Positions 21,582 through 31,717 of a stretch of 46,509 nucleotides of DNA are shown here, piece by piece. Position 1 is the first letter of the stretch; each line of letters starts with the position of its first letter. Origin of the DNA: Anaerolineae bacterium (GTDB lineage Bacteria; Chloroflexota; Anaerolineae; B4-G1; SLSP01); the NCBI GenBank assembly GCA_026991395.1, contig JALXBP010000102.1, positions 1-46,509 on the forward strand. Reading direction: 5' to 3'. Under the pieces are notes generated by a model. That model did not search any database. It was not told the origin of the DNA and saw nothing but the letters and a program-made list of their open reading frames with translations. Both the position numbers and the translations under genes were made by a program.

Positions 21582-21784
21582 ACTTCCCCCTTTCTTGTTA
21601 AGAGCAGTGGATACGATCAACCCGCTTTAATTGCGCAACGTACCTCCTTTCTCGATCGACGGAGGGATGTCCCGATGATGATCGAAAGGAACGGTATCCA
21701 TTTTCCATTCTGCTGGGATTTAGACCGATGTCAAGAATGAGATGATAACGGCTTGGTGTCGGAAGGGCTACAAGCCGTCGCCGC

Positions 21785-22594
21785 TCACCCTAAGGCGACG
21801 TCGAGCACCATCATCAGCGTGAAGCCGAGCAGAAGCCCGATCGTCGCCTGATCGGCGTGGCCGCCCTGCTGTGCTTCAGGGATGAGGTCCTCGGTCACGA
21901 CGAAGATCATCGCCCCGGCGGCGAAGGCCAGGGCGTAGGGGAGGATGGTCTGCACGGCGATCACCGCCCACGCCCCGATCAGACCGGCGACGATCTCCAC
22001 CGCGCCGGAAAGCTGGCCGTACCAGAAGCTCTGCCAGCGCGAAAGCCCCTCGCGGCGGAGAGGGAGCGCGACCGCCACGCCCTCCGGGAAGTCCTGGATG
22101 CCGATGCCCAAGGCCAGGGCGATCGCGCCGCTGAGCGTTGCTGTCGGCAGGCCGTAGGCGACGGCACCGAAAGCCACGCCGACCGCCAGCCCTTCCGGGA
22201 AGTTGTGCAGCGTAATCGCCAGGACGAGCAGCGTCGTCCGCCGCCACGTCGTCTCCATTCCCTCCTTCACCTCGGTGAAGGGGTGGATGTGGGGCATAAA
22301 ACGATCGACCAGGCGGAGGAAGACGCCGCCCAAGAGGAAGCCGGTCGCCGCCGGGACCCAGGCGGGCACCGGCCCGCCCTCCGCCATCTCGATGGCCGGG
22401 GCGAGCAGCGACCAGTAGCTGGCGGCGATCATCACCCCACCCGCGAAGCCCAGCATCACATCCAGGATGCGCTGATTGAACTCCCTGGTGAGGAAGACCG
22501 TCGCCGCGCCCAACGCCGTGATGCTCCAGGTGAAGAGCGTCCCGACGAGAGCCTGGAGGAGCGGGGACCATTCGGCAAAAGGCGGGATCGTCAT
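21785..22594 (-). CDS. ZIP family metal transporter
   Basis: MTIPPFAEWSPLLQALVGTLFTWSITALGAATVFL...VLAITLHNFPEGLAVGVAFG...ALGIGIQDFPEGVAVALPL; HNFPEG/QDFPEG ZIP motifs. Confidence 0.92.
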   Translation of the reverse strand: MTIPPFAEWSPLLQALVGTLFTWSITALGAATVFLTREFNQRILDVMLGFAGGVMIAASYWSLLAPAIEMAEGGPVPAWVPAATGFLLGGVFLRLVDRFMPHIHPFTEVKEGMETTWRRTTLLVLAITLHNFPEGLAVGVAFGAVAYGLPTATLSGAIALALGIGIQDFPEGVAVALPLRREGLSRWQSFWYGQLSGAVEIVAGLIGAWAVIAVQTILPYALAFAAGAMIFVVTEDLIPEAQQGGHADQATIGLLLGFTLMMVLDVALG

Positions 22595-23319
22595 ACATCT
22601 CCTCCTTGCTTGAATCGGCGCGAAGCCCACGTGGCCGGAAAGTGCCCCCGCTCGCGCAGGCTGATGTAGCGATTGGCGCCGATGATCAGATGATCGAGCA
22701 CCTCGATCTCCAGCAGTTGCCCCGCCTCGATGAGCCGTTCGGTGAAGCGGATATCCTCAAGCGAGGGTTCGGGGTCGCCGGAGGGATGGTTATGGGCGAC
22801 GAGGATGGCGGCACAGTTGCGGCGTACCGCGCCACGGAAGACCTCGGCGGTGCGGGCCGGTGCGCTGTTGAGGCTGCCCCGGTAGAGCGTCTCCTGATCG
22901 AGGAGGCGGTGGCGCGTATCCAGGTAGAGGATGACGAAATGTTCCTGGCTCTGGTAGGCGAGCATCGGCACCAGCAGGCGGGCGGCGTCGGCGGGGGAGG
23001 TAACCTGCGGACGCGCCTCCGGCGTGAGTGTGGCGACCCGCCGTCCAAGCTCCAGCGCCGCCAGCACCTGCGCCGCTTTGGCCGGGCCGATCCCCGGCTC
23101 GGCGAGCAACTGCGCCGCCTCGACGCGGGCCAGTCCCTCCAGCCCGCCGTAGCTGCTCAGCAGCCGCCGCGCCAGGTCGAGCGCGTTCTCCTCCGCCGTG
23201 CCGGTGCGCAGGATGATGGCCAGCAGTTCGCGGTCGGCCAGCGCCGTCGCCCCCTGCTTGAGCAGGCGCTCGCGCGGTCGCTCCTCATCCGGCATCGCCT
23301 TGACGCTGAGATAGGGCAT
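22591..23319 (-). CDS. radC: RadC family JAB/MPN-domain protein
   Basis: MPYLSVKAMPDEERPRERLLKQGATALADRELLAIILRTGT...VAHNHPSGDPEPSLEDIRFTERLIEAGQLLEIEVLDHLIIG. Confidence 0.95.
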   Translation of the reverse strand: MPYLSVKAMPDEERPRERLLKQGATALADRELLAIILRTGTAEENALDLARRLLSSYGGLEGLARVEAAQLLAEPGIGPAKAAQVLAALELGRRVATLTPEARPQVTSPADAARLLVPMLAYQSQEHFVILYLDTRHRLLDQETLYRGSLNSAPARTAEVFRGAVRRNCAAILVAHNHPSGDPEPSLEDIRFTERLIEAGQLLEIEVLDHLIIGANRYISLRERGHFPATWASRRFKQGGDV

Positions 23320-23417
23320 CTTTCACCTCGTCGGGTATCGTTCAGCAGAGGCAGGGGGAGGGAATGGTTCCGGCGCGGCCGTAAAGGAGCGGCGCACTTC
23401 CCTCCCCCGCCGCCGGG

Positions 23418-23981
23418 CTACGGGCCGAGCTGTTTCAGCACCGCCGCCTTGATCTCCGTGTTCGTCTCCAGCGTCGCCTTGCTGCGCGCCTCGGCGATCC
23501 ACGCCGCCGCCGACTTCCCCTCTGCCTGGAGCGTGGCGTTGGCCGCCTCGACGCGCATCAGGTGGCGGATCGTCTCCGTCAGCGCCTCGGAGGGCAGCCC
23601 CCATGCCTCCAACTGGAGCGTGAGCATCCCCGTGGTGATGCCGGTGGCCGCCTCGAGGTCGGCCAGCCGCTTGGCGACCTGGAGATCGTCCGGCACGGGC
23701 TGCGGGTAGCCCTGGAGAAGGAGCGCATCGTTGATCAACCGATCCAGCGTCTCGTCGGGCGTGGGCGCGGGTTGCCCCACCTGTCGGCTCATCAACAGGT
23801 CGAGCGCATACGCTTCGACCCACTGCCGGGCGGAGATCGGTTCCCCGTTGACGCGGACGACGGCGTCGTCCTCCGGGGTGGGGGTAGGGGCCGGGCGGGC
23901 GCGGTTGAGCATCACCATCGTCCCGCCGACGAGCGCCACGGCAAGCCCCAGCGCGATGAGAATGGGCAGCAGGCGTCTCAT
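23418..23981 (-). CDS. Membrane-anchored SurA-N-like protein without a recognisable PPIase domain
   Basis: MRRLLPILIALGLAVALVGGTMVMLNRARPAPTPTPEDDAVVRVNGEPISARQWVEAYALDLLMS...TLDRLINDALLLQGYPQPVPDD; ends shortly after the SurA_N-like region. Confidence 0.7.
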   Translation of the reverse strand: MRRLLPILIALGLAVALVGGTMVMLNRARPAPTPTPEDDAVVRVNGEPISARQWVEAYALDLLMSRQVGQPAPTPDETLDRLINDALLLQGYPQPVPDDLQVAKRLADLEAATGITTGMLTLQLEAWGLPSEALTETIRHLMRVEAANATLQAEGKSAAAWIAEARSKATLETNTEIKAAVLKQLGP

Positions 23982-23988
23982 CCGACCC

Positions 23989-25644
23989 TCACTTGACCAT
24001 CGGCATCCAGATGCCGTGCTTCTTGCCGAACTCGATCGCTTCCTCGTAGCCCGCGTCGGCGTGGCGGACGACGCCCAGCCCCGGATCGGTCGTCAGCACG
24101 CGCTCCAGCCGCGCCGCCGCCTCCGGCGTCCCGTCGGCGACGATGACCTGCCCGGCGTGCTGCGAGTAGCCGATCCCCACACCGCCGCCGTGGTGGAAGC
24201 TAACCCAAGTCGCCCCGCCAACGGCGTTGAGCAGCGCGTTGAGGATCGGCCAGTCGGAGATGGCGTCGGAGCCGTCCTTCATCGCCTCCGTCTCGCGGTT
24301 GGGGCTGGCGACCGATCCCGCGTCCAGATGGTCGCGTCCGATGACGATCGGGGCCTTGATGCGCCCCTCGGCGACCGCCTGATTGAAGGCCAGGCCCGCC
24401 TTGACCCGCTCGCCGTAGCCCAGCCAGCAGATGCGGGCCGGAAGCCCCTGCCAGGCGACGCGCTCCTCCGCCATCTCGATCCAGCGGCGCAGGTGCTCGT
24501 CCTCCGGGAAGAGGTCGAGGATGATGCGGTCGGTCTCGTAGATGTCCTCCGGATCGCCGGAGAGCGCCACCCAGCGGAACGGCCCCTTCCCCTCGCAGAA
24601 GAGCGGGCGGATGTAGGCGGGGACGAAGCCGGGGTAGGAGAAAGCCTCCTCCACACCGGCATCGTAGGCCCGCTGGCGCAGGTTGTTGCCGTAGTCGAAG
24701 ACGACCGCGCCGCGCTTCTGCATCTCGACCATCGCCGCGCAGTGCTCCGCCATCGCCCGCATCGCCTCCGCCTCGTAACGCTTGGGGTCGGATTCGCGCA
24801 GCGCCACCGCCTCCTCCAGGCTCATCCCGTTGGGGACGTAGAGGAGCGGATCGTGCGCCGGTGTCTGGTCGGTAACCACGTCGGGGATGACGTTGCGCCG
24901 CAGCAACTCCGGGTAGATGTCGGCGGCGTTGCCGATCAGCCCGATGGAGCGCCCTTCGCCCGCCGCGACATACTTTTCCACCCGCCGCAGCGCCTCGTCC
25001 AGGTCGTCCACGATCTCGTCCACGTAGCGGTGGCGCAGACGGCGCTCCGCCCGCTTGGGATCGACCTCCACGATGAGGCCGACGCCCTCGTTCATCGTGA
25101 TCGCCAGCGGCTGCGCCCCGCCCATCTCGCCCAGCCCGGCGGTGAGGACGAACTTGCCCTTCAGCGAGGCATTCGCGCCGAAGTGCTTGCGGGCCAGCGC
25201 TCCTAACGTCTCGTAGGTCCCCTGCAGGATGCCCTGCGTGCCGATGTAAATCCACGAACCGGCGGTCATCTGACCGTACATCATCAGCCCCATCTTCTCC
25301 CACTTGTCGAAGTTCTCCTGCGTCGCCCACGCCGGGACGATGTTCGTGTTGGCGATGAGGACGCGCGGCGCATCGGGATGGGTCTTGAAGACGGCCACCG
25401 GCTTGCCCGACTGGACGAGGAGCGTCTCGTCCACGTCCATCTTCTGCAGCGTCTCCAAGATGGCGTCGAAGGATTCCCAGTTGCGGGCTGCCTTCCCCCG
25501 CCCGCCGTAGACGATGAGGTTGTCGGGATCACCGGCCACCTCCGGATCGAGGTTGTTCTGGATCATCCGGAAGGGGGCCTCCAACAGCCAGTTCTTGCAG
25601 TGCAATTGGGTGCCCCGCGGGGCACGGATAACGCGCTTGGGCAT
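23989..25644 (-). CDS. hutU: Urocanate hydratase
   Basis: [66 protein letters not shown]...[24 protein letters not shown]...[55 protein letters not shown]. Confidence 0.96.
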   Translation of the reverse strand: MPKRVIRAPRGTQLHCKNWLLEAPFRMIQNNLDPEVAGDPDNLIVYGGRGKAARNWESFDAILETLQKMDVDETLLVQSGKPVAVFKTHPDAPRVLIANTNIVPAWATQENFDKWEKMGLMMYGQMTAGSWIYIGTQGILQGTYETLGALARKHFGANASLKGKFVLTAGLGEMGGAQPLAITMNEGVGLIVEVDPKRAERRLRHRYVDEIVDDLDEALRRVEKYVAAGEGRSIGLIGNAADIYPELLRRNVIPDVVTDQTPAHDPLLYVPNGMSLEEAVALRESDPKRYEAEAMRAMAEHCAAMVEMQKRGAVVFDYGNNLRQRAYDAGVEEAFSYPGFVPAYIRPLFCEGKGPFRWVALSGDPEDIYETDRIILDLFPEDEHLRRWIEMAEERVAWQGLPARICWLGYGERVKAGLAFNQAVAEGRIKAPIVIGRDHLDAGSVASPNRETEAMKDGSDAISDWPILNALLNAVGGATWVSFHHGGGVGIGYSQHAGQVIVADGTPEAAARLERVLTTDPGLGVVRHADAGYEEAIEFGKKHGIWMPMVK

Positions 25645-25699
25645 AGCTGACCTCCTTTTCGTGCAAGGATGATAGCTTAAGTATAGCACCGAGTGGCGT

Positions 25700-26524
25700 T
25701 CAGCGCAGGTCGAGGATGCCGCCGGGCCGGAGGGGGAAGCGGTGGCCCTCGCTGCAGATCCACGCCGCCTCGCCGGGCTGCAGCGGAGCGCCGCAGCGGG
25801 GACAGCGGAGAACGGCCCGCCACGGGCGCAGGCCGCCGGGCACAGGCCGCCCGCCCTTGCGTGCCCACACGAGATCGTAGGCTTCCTGCCACGGCTTGGT
25901 CTGCACCATCTCCAGGCCGAGGGCGCGGAGGTGCGCCTCGAAAGCCTCCGCGGTGAAGGTACGGCCCGGCAGCCAGCGGGCCTCCTTGCCGATGCGGTTG
26001 CTCACGAGGAGGATGCCGCCCGGACGGAGCACGCGCACCATCTCGCGCAAGGCCCGCCGTGGCCGCGGGAAGAACTCCAGCGCCTCTAAGCAGGTTACCG
26101 CGTCGAAGGTCGCATCGGGGAAGGGGAGCGCGCTCGCGTCGCGGCAGAGCCAAGTGATGCGCTCCTGCCACGGCGCGAGCTTCCGCGCCGCCAGGCGCAC
26201 CATTCGGCAGGCGTAATCCAGGCCGATGAGCCGCCCGCGATAGTGGCCGTCGCGGAAGAGCGTGAGGGGCAGGCGTCCCGTCCCCGTCGCCACGTCGAGG
26301 ACGAGCGGGTCGGGGAGGAGCGCCAGTTCCCGCGCCAGCGGCCGACCGAGGAACCAGGCTTCGTATGCATCCTCGTAGCCCTTGATGCGGTCGTAGAGAT
26401 GGGCGGAAAGGTCGTAGAGCCAAGCGACGACGCGCCTGCCCAGGTATGCCCCTTCCGCGATGATCAACTGCCAGTAGAGGAGGGCGAGGAGAGCGGCGAC
26501 CGCCGCCGCGATCCATCCCTCCAT
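25700..26524 (-). CDS. Membrane-anchored class I SAM-dependent methyltransferase with C-terminal zinc-ribbon-like motif
   Basis: N-terminal [63 protein letters not shown]-terminal [34 protein letters not shown]. Confidence 0.85.
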   Translation of the reverse strand: MEGWIAAAVAALLALLYWQLIIAEGAYLGRRVVAWLYDLSAHLYDRIKGYEDAYEAWFLGRPLARELALLPDPLVLDVATGTGRLPLTLFRDGHYRGRLIGLDYACRMVRLAARKLAPWQERITWLCRDASALPFPDATFDAVTCLEALEFFPRPRRALREMVRVLRPGGILLVSNRIGKEARWLPGRTFTAEAFEAHLRALGLEMVQTKPWQEAYDLVWARKGGRPVPGGLRPWRAVLRCPRCGAPLQPGEAAWICSEGHRFPLRPGGILDLR

Positions 26525-26526
26525 CG

Positions 26527-27342
26527 CTACGCTCCGGCGAGGAGCAGGAGGACGAGCAGCAGCCAGGGGAAGGCAAGCTCCCGATGGCGGGCGGGCGGGA
26601 GGGGGATGGCGGCGTAGCGCAGGGGAGGGTAGGCGGCGAGCAGAACCCACGCTGTCAGCAGGGGATGCCCCTGCCAGAGGAGGTAGGCGCTGCCGGGGAG
26701 GAGGGCGGCGAGGGCCGCCGGGTGCGGGCTGAAGAAGGCGGTGGCGATCAGCGTTACGGCCAGCGCCGCCCCTGCCGCCGCTGCGCCCGATACCGGCCCG
26801 AGGCTCATCCCCAGCAGCCACGGCAGGCCGACCGTGCCCAGGGCCGACCAGAAGGCGCTATCGACGCCCTTCCCGTCGTGCCAGAGCGTGGCGAACTCGG
26901 CCACGGCCCAGAAGAGCAGCGTCAGCAGCAAGACCCCCTGTCCCGTCGCGGCGGCGATCACCAGGCCGACGAGCACGGCCAGGAAGCTCTGCCGCAGGGC
27001 CGCGCCGACCTGTTCGCCGCCCTGCTCCCGCCACCAGGCGGAGGCGGCGGCTGCGGCCCCCGTCAGCCTGTTGCCGGGCGCACCGCGGCGCAGGTAGGGC
27101 AGACGGGGCGCGGGAGGCACGGTGCGCCATCTGCGCCAGGAGGCGAGGGCCGAGGCCCAGTCGGTCGTCGTCAGCGCCTCCCAGAGCGGTACCCAGCCCG
27201 CCAGGATCAGGGCCGCCGCCAGCCAGAGCGGAGCGCCCGCCATCTCCTTCCCGCCCGCCCAGAACCCGGCGCCCATCGCCGTGAGGGCGAGCAGGTCGTC
27301 CTCGATCCACGGTACCTTTGCTTTCGTCGTCATCGCTGCCAT
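26527..27342 (-). CDS. Multi-TM hypothetical membrane protein
   Basis: MAAMTTKAKVPWIEDDLLALTAMGAGFWAGGKEMAGAPLWLAAALILAGWVPLWEAL...; many hydrophobic segments; 2-nt gap to the downstream methyltransferase. Confidence 0.65.
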   Translation of the reverse strand: MAAMTTKAKVPWIEDDLLALTAMGAGFWAGGKEMAGAPLWLAAALILAGWVPLWEALTTTDWASALASWRRWRTVPPAPRLPYLRRGAPGNRLTGAAAAASAWWREQGGEQVGAALRQSFLAVLVGLVIAAATGQGVLLLTLLFWAVAEFATLWHDGKGVDSAFWSALGTVGLPWLLGMSLGPVSGAAAAGAALAVTLIATAFFSPHPAALAALLPGSAYLLWQGHPLLTAWVLLAAYPPLRYAAIPLPPARHRELAFPWLLLVLLLLAGA

Positions 27343-27472
27343 TATACCCAGAGGAGGGGAGAGGGGAACCGCGCGGCGCACCCTCGTGCGAGGCCCCTGC
27401 GCCGCCTTGACGCTTCCCTTTCGCCGTCTATACTTTTCTGGTCAACATAACTGACGACGGAAAGGGGAAGCG

Positions 27473-28357
27473 ATGGCGAGGCGACTTTCTCGAAATGAGC
27501 CATGCTGGTGCGGCAGCGGTCGCAAGTACAAACATTGCCACTTGAGCAAGGATCTGGAGACGCTGGGGCATCCGCGCGAAGTCGGCGTCCTGCCCAACGG
27601 CGTCATCATCAAGACCGCCGAGCAAGTCGCCGGTATCCGCAGGGCCTCCCGGCTGACGCGCGACATCCTCGATATGCTGGAGGGGCGCATCGGGCCGGGC
27701 ATCTCCACAGGCCAGATCGATCGCTGGGTGTACGAGTACACCATCGCGCACGGCGGACGTCCGGCCCCCTTGCACTATCGGGGCTTTCCCAAGAGCGTCT
27801 GCACCTCGATCAACGAGGTGGTCTGTCACGGCATCCCCGATGATGAGCGTATCCTTCGGAAAGGCGACATCCTCAACGTCGATGTAACCTCCATCGTGGA
27901 CGGGTACTACGGCGATGCGAGCCGGATGTTCCTCATCGGCGAGGTCTCCGAGGAGGCGAGGAAGCTGGTCGAGGTGACGAAACAATGCCTGGAGCGGGCG
28001 ATCGCCGTCGTGCGCCCCGGCGCACGGCTCGGCGACATCGGCCACGCCATCCAGAGCCACGCGGAGGCGCACGGCTACTCCGTCGTGCGGGCCTTCGTGG
28101 GGCACGGCGTCGGCGTCCGCTTCCACGAACCGCCCGACGTCTATCACTACGGGCATCCAGGGACGGGGCTGGTACTGCAGCCGAATATGGTCTTTACCAT
28201 CGAGCCGATGATCAACGCCGGAGGGTACGAGGTGCGCATCCTCGGCGACGGCTGGACGGCGGTTACCGTGGACGGTTCGCTTTCCGCCCAGTGGGAGCAC
28301 ACGCTCCTCGTGACCGAGGACGGCGTGGAGATTCTGACCGGCGGGGGCAAGCGGTGA
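27473..28357 (+). CDS. map: Type I methionyl aminopeptidase with N-terminal SEC-C zinc motif
   Basis: MARRLSRNEPCWCGSGRKYKHCHLSKD (SEC-C) then PLHYRGFPKSVCTSINEVVCHGIPDDERILRKGDILNVDVTSIVDGYYGDASRMF...FVGHGVGVRFHEPPDVYHYG...VFTIEPMI. Confidence 0.95.
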   Translation: MARRLSRNEPCWCGSGRKYKHCHLSKDLETLGHPREVGVLPNGVIIKTAEQVAGIRRASRLTRDILDMLEGRIGPGISTGQIDRWVYEYTIAHGGRPAPLHYRGFPKSVCTSINEVVCHGIPDDERILRKGDILNVDVTSIVDGYYGDASRMFLIGEVSEEARKLVEVTKQCLERAIAVVRPGARLGDIGHAIQSHAEAHGYSVVRAFVGHGVGVRFHEPPDVYHYGHPGTGLVLQPNMVFTIEPMINAGGYEVRILGDGWTAVTVDGSLSAQWEHTLLVTEDGVEILTGGGKR

Positions 28358-29127
28358 AACAGGCCCCCATTCTCGAATTCGACCCCGATCCCCGCGCCGT
28401 CATCGAGCCGACGGAGGAACTCGCGCCCCTGCCGGGGATGCCGCCCCGACTGCTCCTCTGCTTCTTCCGCGAGGTGATCGCGGCGCTGGTGGAGGCAGGG
28501 GAGGCCGAGGCGATCCACAGCTTCCGCTCGGAGATGGGACGACATCCCCTCTACCGCTGGCGGCTTCCGCAGGGGGAGGTCGCGCTGCTGCATCCGGGCG
28601 TGGGTGCCCCCCTGGCTGCGGGCCTGCTGGAGGAGAGTCTGGCGGTGGGAGCGCGGGCCGTCGTCGTGTGCGGCGGGGCCGGGGCGCTGTCCGATTCCCT
28701 GGCCTTGGGGACGCCGGTCATCCCGCTGGCCGCCTTGCGCGAGGAGGGCGTTTCCTACCACTACATGCCGCCGACCCGCTGGGTGCATCCATCGGCGGAG
28801 GTCGTGCAGGCGCTGGAGCGGACGCTGGAGGCGCACCGGCGGGCCTATGTGGTCGGCAAGACGTGGACGACCGATGCCTTCTTCCGCGAAACGCCGAGCA
28901 AGGTTGCCCGCCGCCGCGAGGAGGGGTGCCTCACCGTCGAGATGGAGGCGGCGGCCCTCTTCGCCGTAGCCCGCTTCCGAGGGGTCAAGCTGGCCTCGCT
29001 CCTCTACGCGGGCGACGATGTCAGCGGGGAGGCGTGGGACCGCCGTGATTGGCATCTCCAGCGTTCGCTGCGGGCCGATCTCTGCCGCCTGGCCGCCGAG
29101 GCCCTGTTGCAGGTGGAGGTGGCGTGA
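28354..29127 (+). CDS. Nucleoside phosphorylase (PNP_UDP_1 family)
   Basis: GTG start overlapping the map stop; VVVCGGAGALSDSLALGTPVIPLAALREEGVSYHYMPPTRWV...EGCLTVEMEAAALFAVARFRGVKLASLLYAGDDVSG. Confidence 0.88.
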   Translation: MKQAPILEFDPDPRAVIEPTEELAPLPGMPPRLLLCFFREVIAALVEAGEAEAIHSFRSEMGRHPLYRWRLPQGEVALLHPGVGAPLAAGLLEESLAVGARAVVVCGGAGALSDSLALGTPVIPLAALREEGVSYHYMPPTRWVHPSAEVVQALERTLEAHRRAYVVGKTWTTDAFFRETPSKVARRREEGCLTVEMEAAALFAVARFRGVKLASLLYAGDDVSGEAWDRRDWHLQRSLRADLCRLAAEALLQVEVA

Positions 29128-30104
29128 TGGGCGGGGCGGCGCTTGCCCGGCGGCTCGATGCCTTTCTCCGTTACCTGGAGGTCGAACGCGGCTACAGCGT
29201 GAATACGCTGATCGCCTACCGCCGCGACCTGCGGCAGTTGCTGGAGCTTGGCGAAGCGCAGGGCCTGACGGGATGGGAGCGGCTCACCCCGGCGCTGCTC
29301 GATGCCTACGTGGCCCGGCTGCACGAGCATGACTACCGCGTGACGACCGTCGCCCGCAAGATTTCGGCGGTGCGCTCCTTCCTGCATTTCCTCTTCCGCG
29401 AGGGCATCATCCCCGAAAGCCTGGCGGATTGGCTGCACCAGCCCAAGGTGGGGCGACGACTGCCGCGCACGCTGACGGCGGAGGAGTTGGAGCGTCTCTT
29501 CGCCGCTGTCTCCGGCGATACACCCGTCGCCCTGCGCGACAGGGCGATCCTCGAACTGCTCTACGCGACGGGGATGCGGGCTTCCGAACTGGTAGCGCTG
29601 CAGATGGACGATCTCGACATCGAGGAGGAGACGGTGCGCTGCCTGGGCAAGGGCGGCAAGGAGCGATTGATTCCGCTGTACCCGCAGGTGGTGGAGAGCG
29701 TGAGGCGCTACATCTTCGAAGGCCGCCCGCTCCTCTTGCGCGATCGCGAGGAGCGCCATCTCTTCCTCAGCCGTATGGGGAAGCCGCTGACCCGTCAGGG
29801 ACTGTGGTACATCGTGCGGCAGTACGTCCGCGCCGCTGGTCTGGAGGGACGGGTTACGCCGCACACACTGCGTCATACCTTCGCCACCCACCTGCTGGAG
29901 GGTGGGGCCGACCTGCGGGACGTCCAGCACCTGCTCGGCCACAGCAGCATCACGACGACGCAGCTCTACGTCGCCGTCTCCGACCGGCGGAAGCGCGAGG
30001 TCTACGACCGCGCCCATCCGCGGGCCAGCGCTGCCTTCGAGTACGACGGCCTCCCCGATGAGGGGATGGCCGTGCACGATCCACCTATCGAGAAAGGAGC
30101 CTGA
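29127..30104 (+). CDS. Tyrosine recombinase XerC/XerD family
   Basis: MGGAALARRLDAFLRYLEVERGYSVNTLIAYRRDLRQLLELG...LYATGMRASELVALQMDDLD...LGKGGKERLIPL...TPHTLRHTFATHLLEGGADLRDVQHLLGHSSITTTQLYV. Confidence 0.94.
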   Translation: MGGAALARRLDAFLRYLEVERGYSVNTLIAYRRDLRQLLELGEAQGLTGWERLTPALLDAYVARLHEHDYRVTTVARKISAVRSFLHFLFREGIIPESLADWLHQPKVGRRLPRTLTAEELERLFAAVSGDTPVALRDRAILELLYATGMRASELVALQMDDLDIEEETVRCLGKGGKERLIPLYPQVVESVRRYIFEGRPLLLRDREERHLFLSRMGKPLTRQGLWYIVRQYVRAAGLEGRVTPHTLRHTFATHLLEGGADLRDVQHLLGHSSITTTQLYVAVSDRRKREVYDRAHPRASAAFEYDGLPDEGMAVHDPPIEKGA

Positions 30105-30107
30105 GCT

Positions 30108-30947
30108 ATGAGCCATTTCTTCACGATGGAGGACTTTCAGATCGCCGCCGATTTCATCCGCAAGCGCACGGCACACCGCCCCAAAGTGGGGATGATCTTG
30201 GGCTCGGGCCTGAACGGCCTGGCCGAGGCGGTCGAGCAGGCCGACATCATTCCCTACGCCGAAATCCCCAACTATCCCGTCTCCACCGTGGAGGGGCACG
30301 TCGGACGCCTGGTCATCGGCACGCTGGAAGGGCAAGAGGTGCTGGTGATGCAGGGACGCGCCCATTTTTACGAGGGGTACACGATGGCCCAGGTCGGCTT
30401 TCCCGTGCGGGTGATGCAGGTTCTCGGCCTGGAGACGCTGATCGTCACCAACGCCGCCGGCGGGCTGAATCTGAGCTACCGCCCCGGCGATGTGATGATC
30501 ATTGGCGATCACATCAACCTGCTGGGGATGGCTGGGCAGAACCCGCTCTACGGACCGAATATCGACGCGCTGGGGCCTCGTTTCCCCAGTATGAACGGCG
30601 CATACGATCCGGCGTTGCGGGCGATCGCCCGTGAGGCAGCGTTGCAGGCCGGCATTCCCCACCACGAGGGGGTGTACATCTGCCTGGCCGGGCCGAGCTT
30701 CGAATCGCCCGCCGACGTGCGCTTCCTGCGGCTCATCGGTGCGGATGCGGTGGGAATGTCCACGGTGCCGGAGGTGCTGGTCGCCCGCCATGGCGGGATG
30801 CGGGTGCTGGGGCTTTCCGGCATCAGCAACAAGCTCATCGGTGAGGAAGGGGCCCCGCCGCCCAATCACGAGGAGGTGCTGGAGGCGGGGAAGATTCTCG
30901 TGCCGCGGCTGGAGACGATCATCCGCGCTGTGCTGCGCCGCCTATGA
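30108..30947 (+). CDS. punA: Purine nucleoside phosphorylase (trimeric type)
   Basis: PKVGMILGSGLNGLAEAVEQADIIPYAEIPNYPVSTVEGHVGRLVIGTLEGQEVLVMQGRAHFYEGYTMAQVGFPVRVMQVLGLETLIVTNAAGGLN...GPSFESPADVRFLRLIGADAVGMSTVPEVLVARH. Confidence 0.94.
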   Translation: MSHFFTMEDFQIAADFIRKRTAHRPKVGMILGSGLNGLAEAVEQADIIPYAEIPNYPVSTVEGHVGRLVIGTLEGQEVLVMQGRAHFYEGYTMAQVGFPVRVMQVLGLETLIVTNAAGGLNLSYRPGDVMIIGDHINLLGMAGQNPLYGPNIDALGPRFPSMNGAYDPALRAIAREAALQAGIPHHEGVYICLAGPSFESPADVRFLRLIGADAVGMSTVPEVLVARHGGMRVLGLSGISNKLIGEEGAPPPNHEEVLEAGKILVPRLETIIRAVLRRL

Positions 30948-31696
30948 AACTGGTCATCGTCTGGCTGACCCGCCACGCCGTCGTGCTCTACCTGGTGAGC
31001 CTGGTGGGGGCGGGCGGCTATCTGCTCAGCGCCCTCGCCGCCCATCGTCAGATCGAGGAGGCGCAGTTCTCGCTGGAACGGGAGCGGCTGCGGCGGCGCG
31101 AGCGGCGTGCCCTCTTCGTGGCGGTGATGTTCGTCGTGCTGGGGCTGCTCATCTTCGCCGTCAGCCACTTCCTGGCGAGCGATGTCGGCCCGGTGCAGCC
31201 GACGCCGACGGAGGCAGCGGTGGGTATCACGCCGCTGCCGACGGCCACGTCGACCGCTTCGCCGACCCCTACCGCCGCGGCGACAACGACACCCTCGGCG
31301 ACGGAAGGTGTTACGCCGACCCCCTCGCCCACGCCCGCTCCGCCGACGGCTACGCCGACACTGCCGCCGCCTCCGCCGCCCGATTGCCCTTCGCCGGAGG
31401 TGCAGATCATCCTGCCGACGGCGGGAAGCATCGTCAGCGGCAAGGTGGAGGTGCGCGGGACGGTAGCCATCAATGCCTTCGCCTACTACAAGTTCGAGGT
31501 AGTCTTCCCCGACGGGGAGGAGCCGAACTTCATCGCCCGCTTCGATACGCCGGTCGAAAACGGTTTGCTCGGCTACTGGGACGTTTCCGATGCGGGTGCC
31601 TATCCCGACGGCGGCCCGTACCGCTTCCGTCTGGTCGCGGTGGACATCTACGGCAACACGACCAACTGTGTCGTGCCGGTTTACATCTCGCACTGA
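30944..31696 (+). CDS. Membrane protein with long Thr/Pro linker and C-terminal Ig-like extracellular domain
   Basis: Two TM segments then QPTPTEAAVGITPLPTATSTASPTPTAAATTTPSATEG...PPPPPPDCPSPEVQIILPTAGSIVSGKVEVRGTVAINAFAYYKFEVVFPDG... Confidence 0.75.
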   Translation: MKLVIVWLTRHAVVLYLVSLVGAGGYLLSALAAHRQIEEAQFSLERERLRRRERRALFVAVMFVVLGLLIFAVSHFLASDVGPVQPTPTEAAVGITPLPTATSTASPTPTAAATTTPSATEGVTPTPSPTPAPPTATPTLPPPPPPDCPSPEVQIILPTAGSIVSGKVEVRGTVAINAFAYYKFEVVFPDGEEPNFIARFDTPVENGLLGYWDVSDAGAYPDGGPYRFRLVAVDIYGNTTNCVVPVYISH

Positions 31697-31717
31697 GGCA
31701 GGGAATCGAGGAGAGCT

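Noticed and set aside
29127-30104. Xer recombinase as evidence of a mobile element or integron
   Set aside because: Sequence fits chromosomal XerC/D; no att sites, transposase or cargo, and it lies in a tight housekeeping operon-like string.
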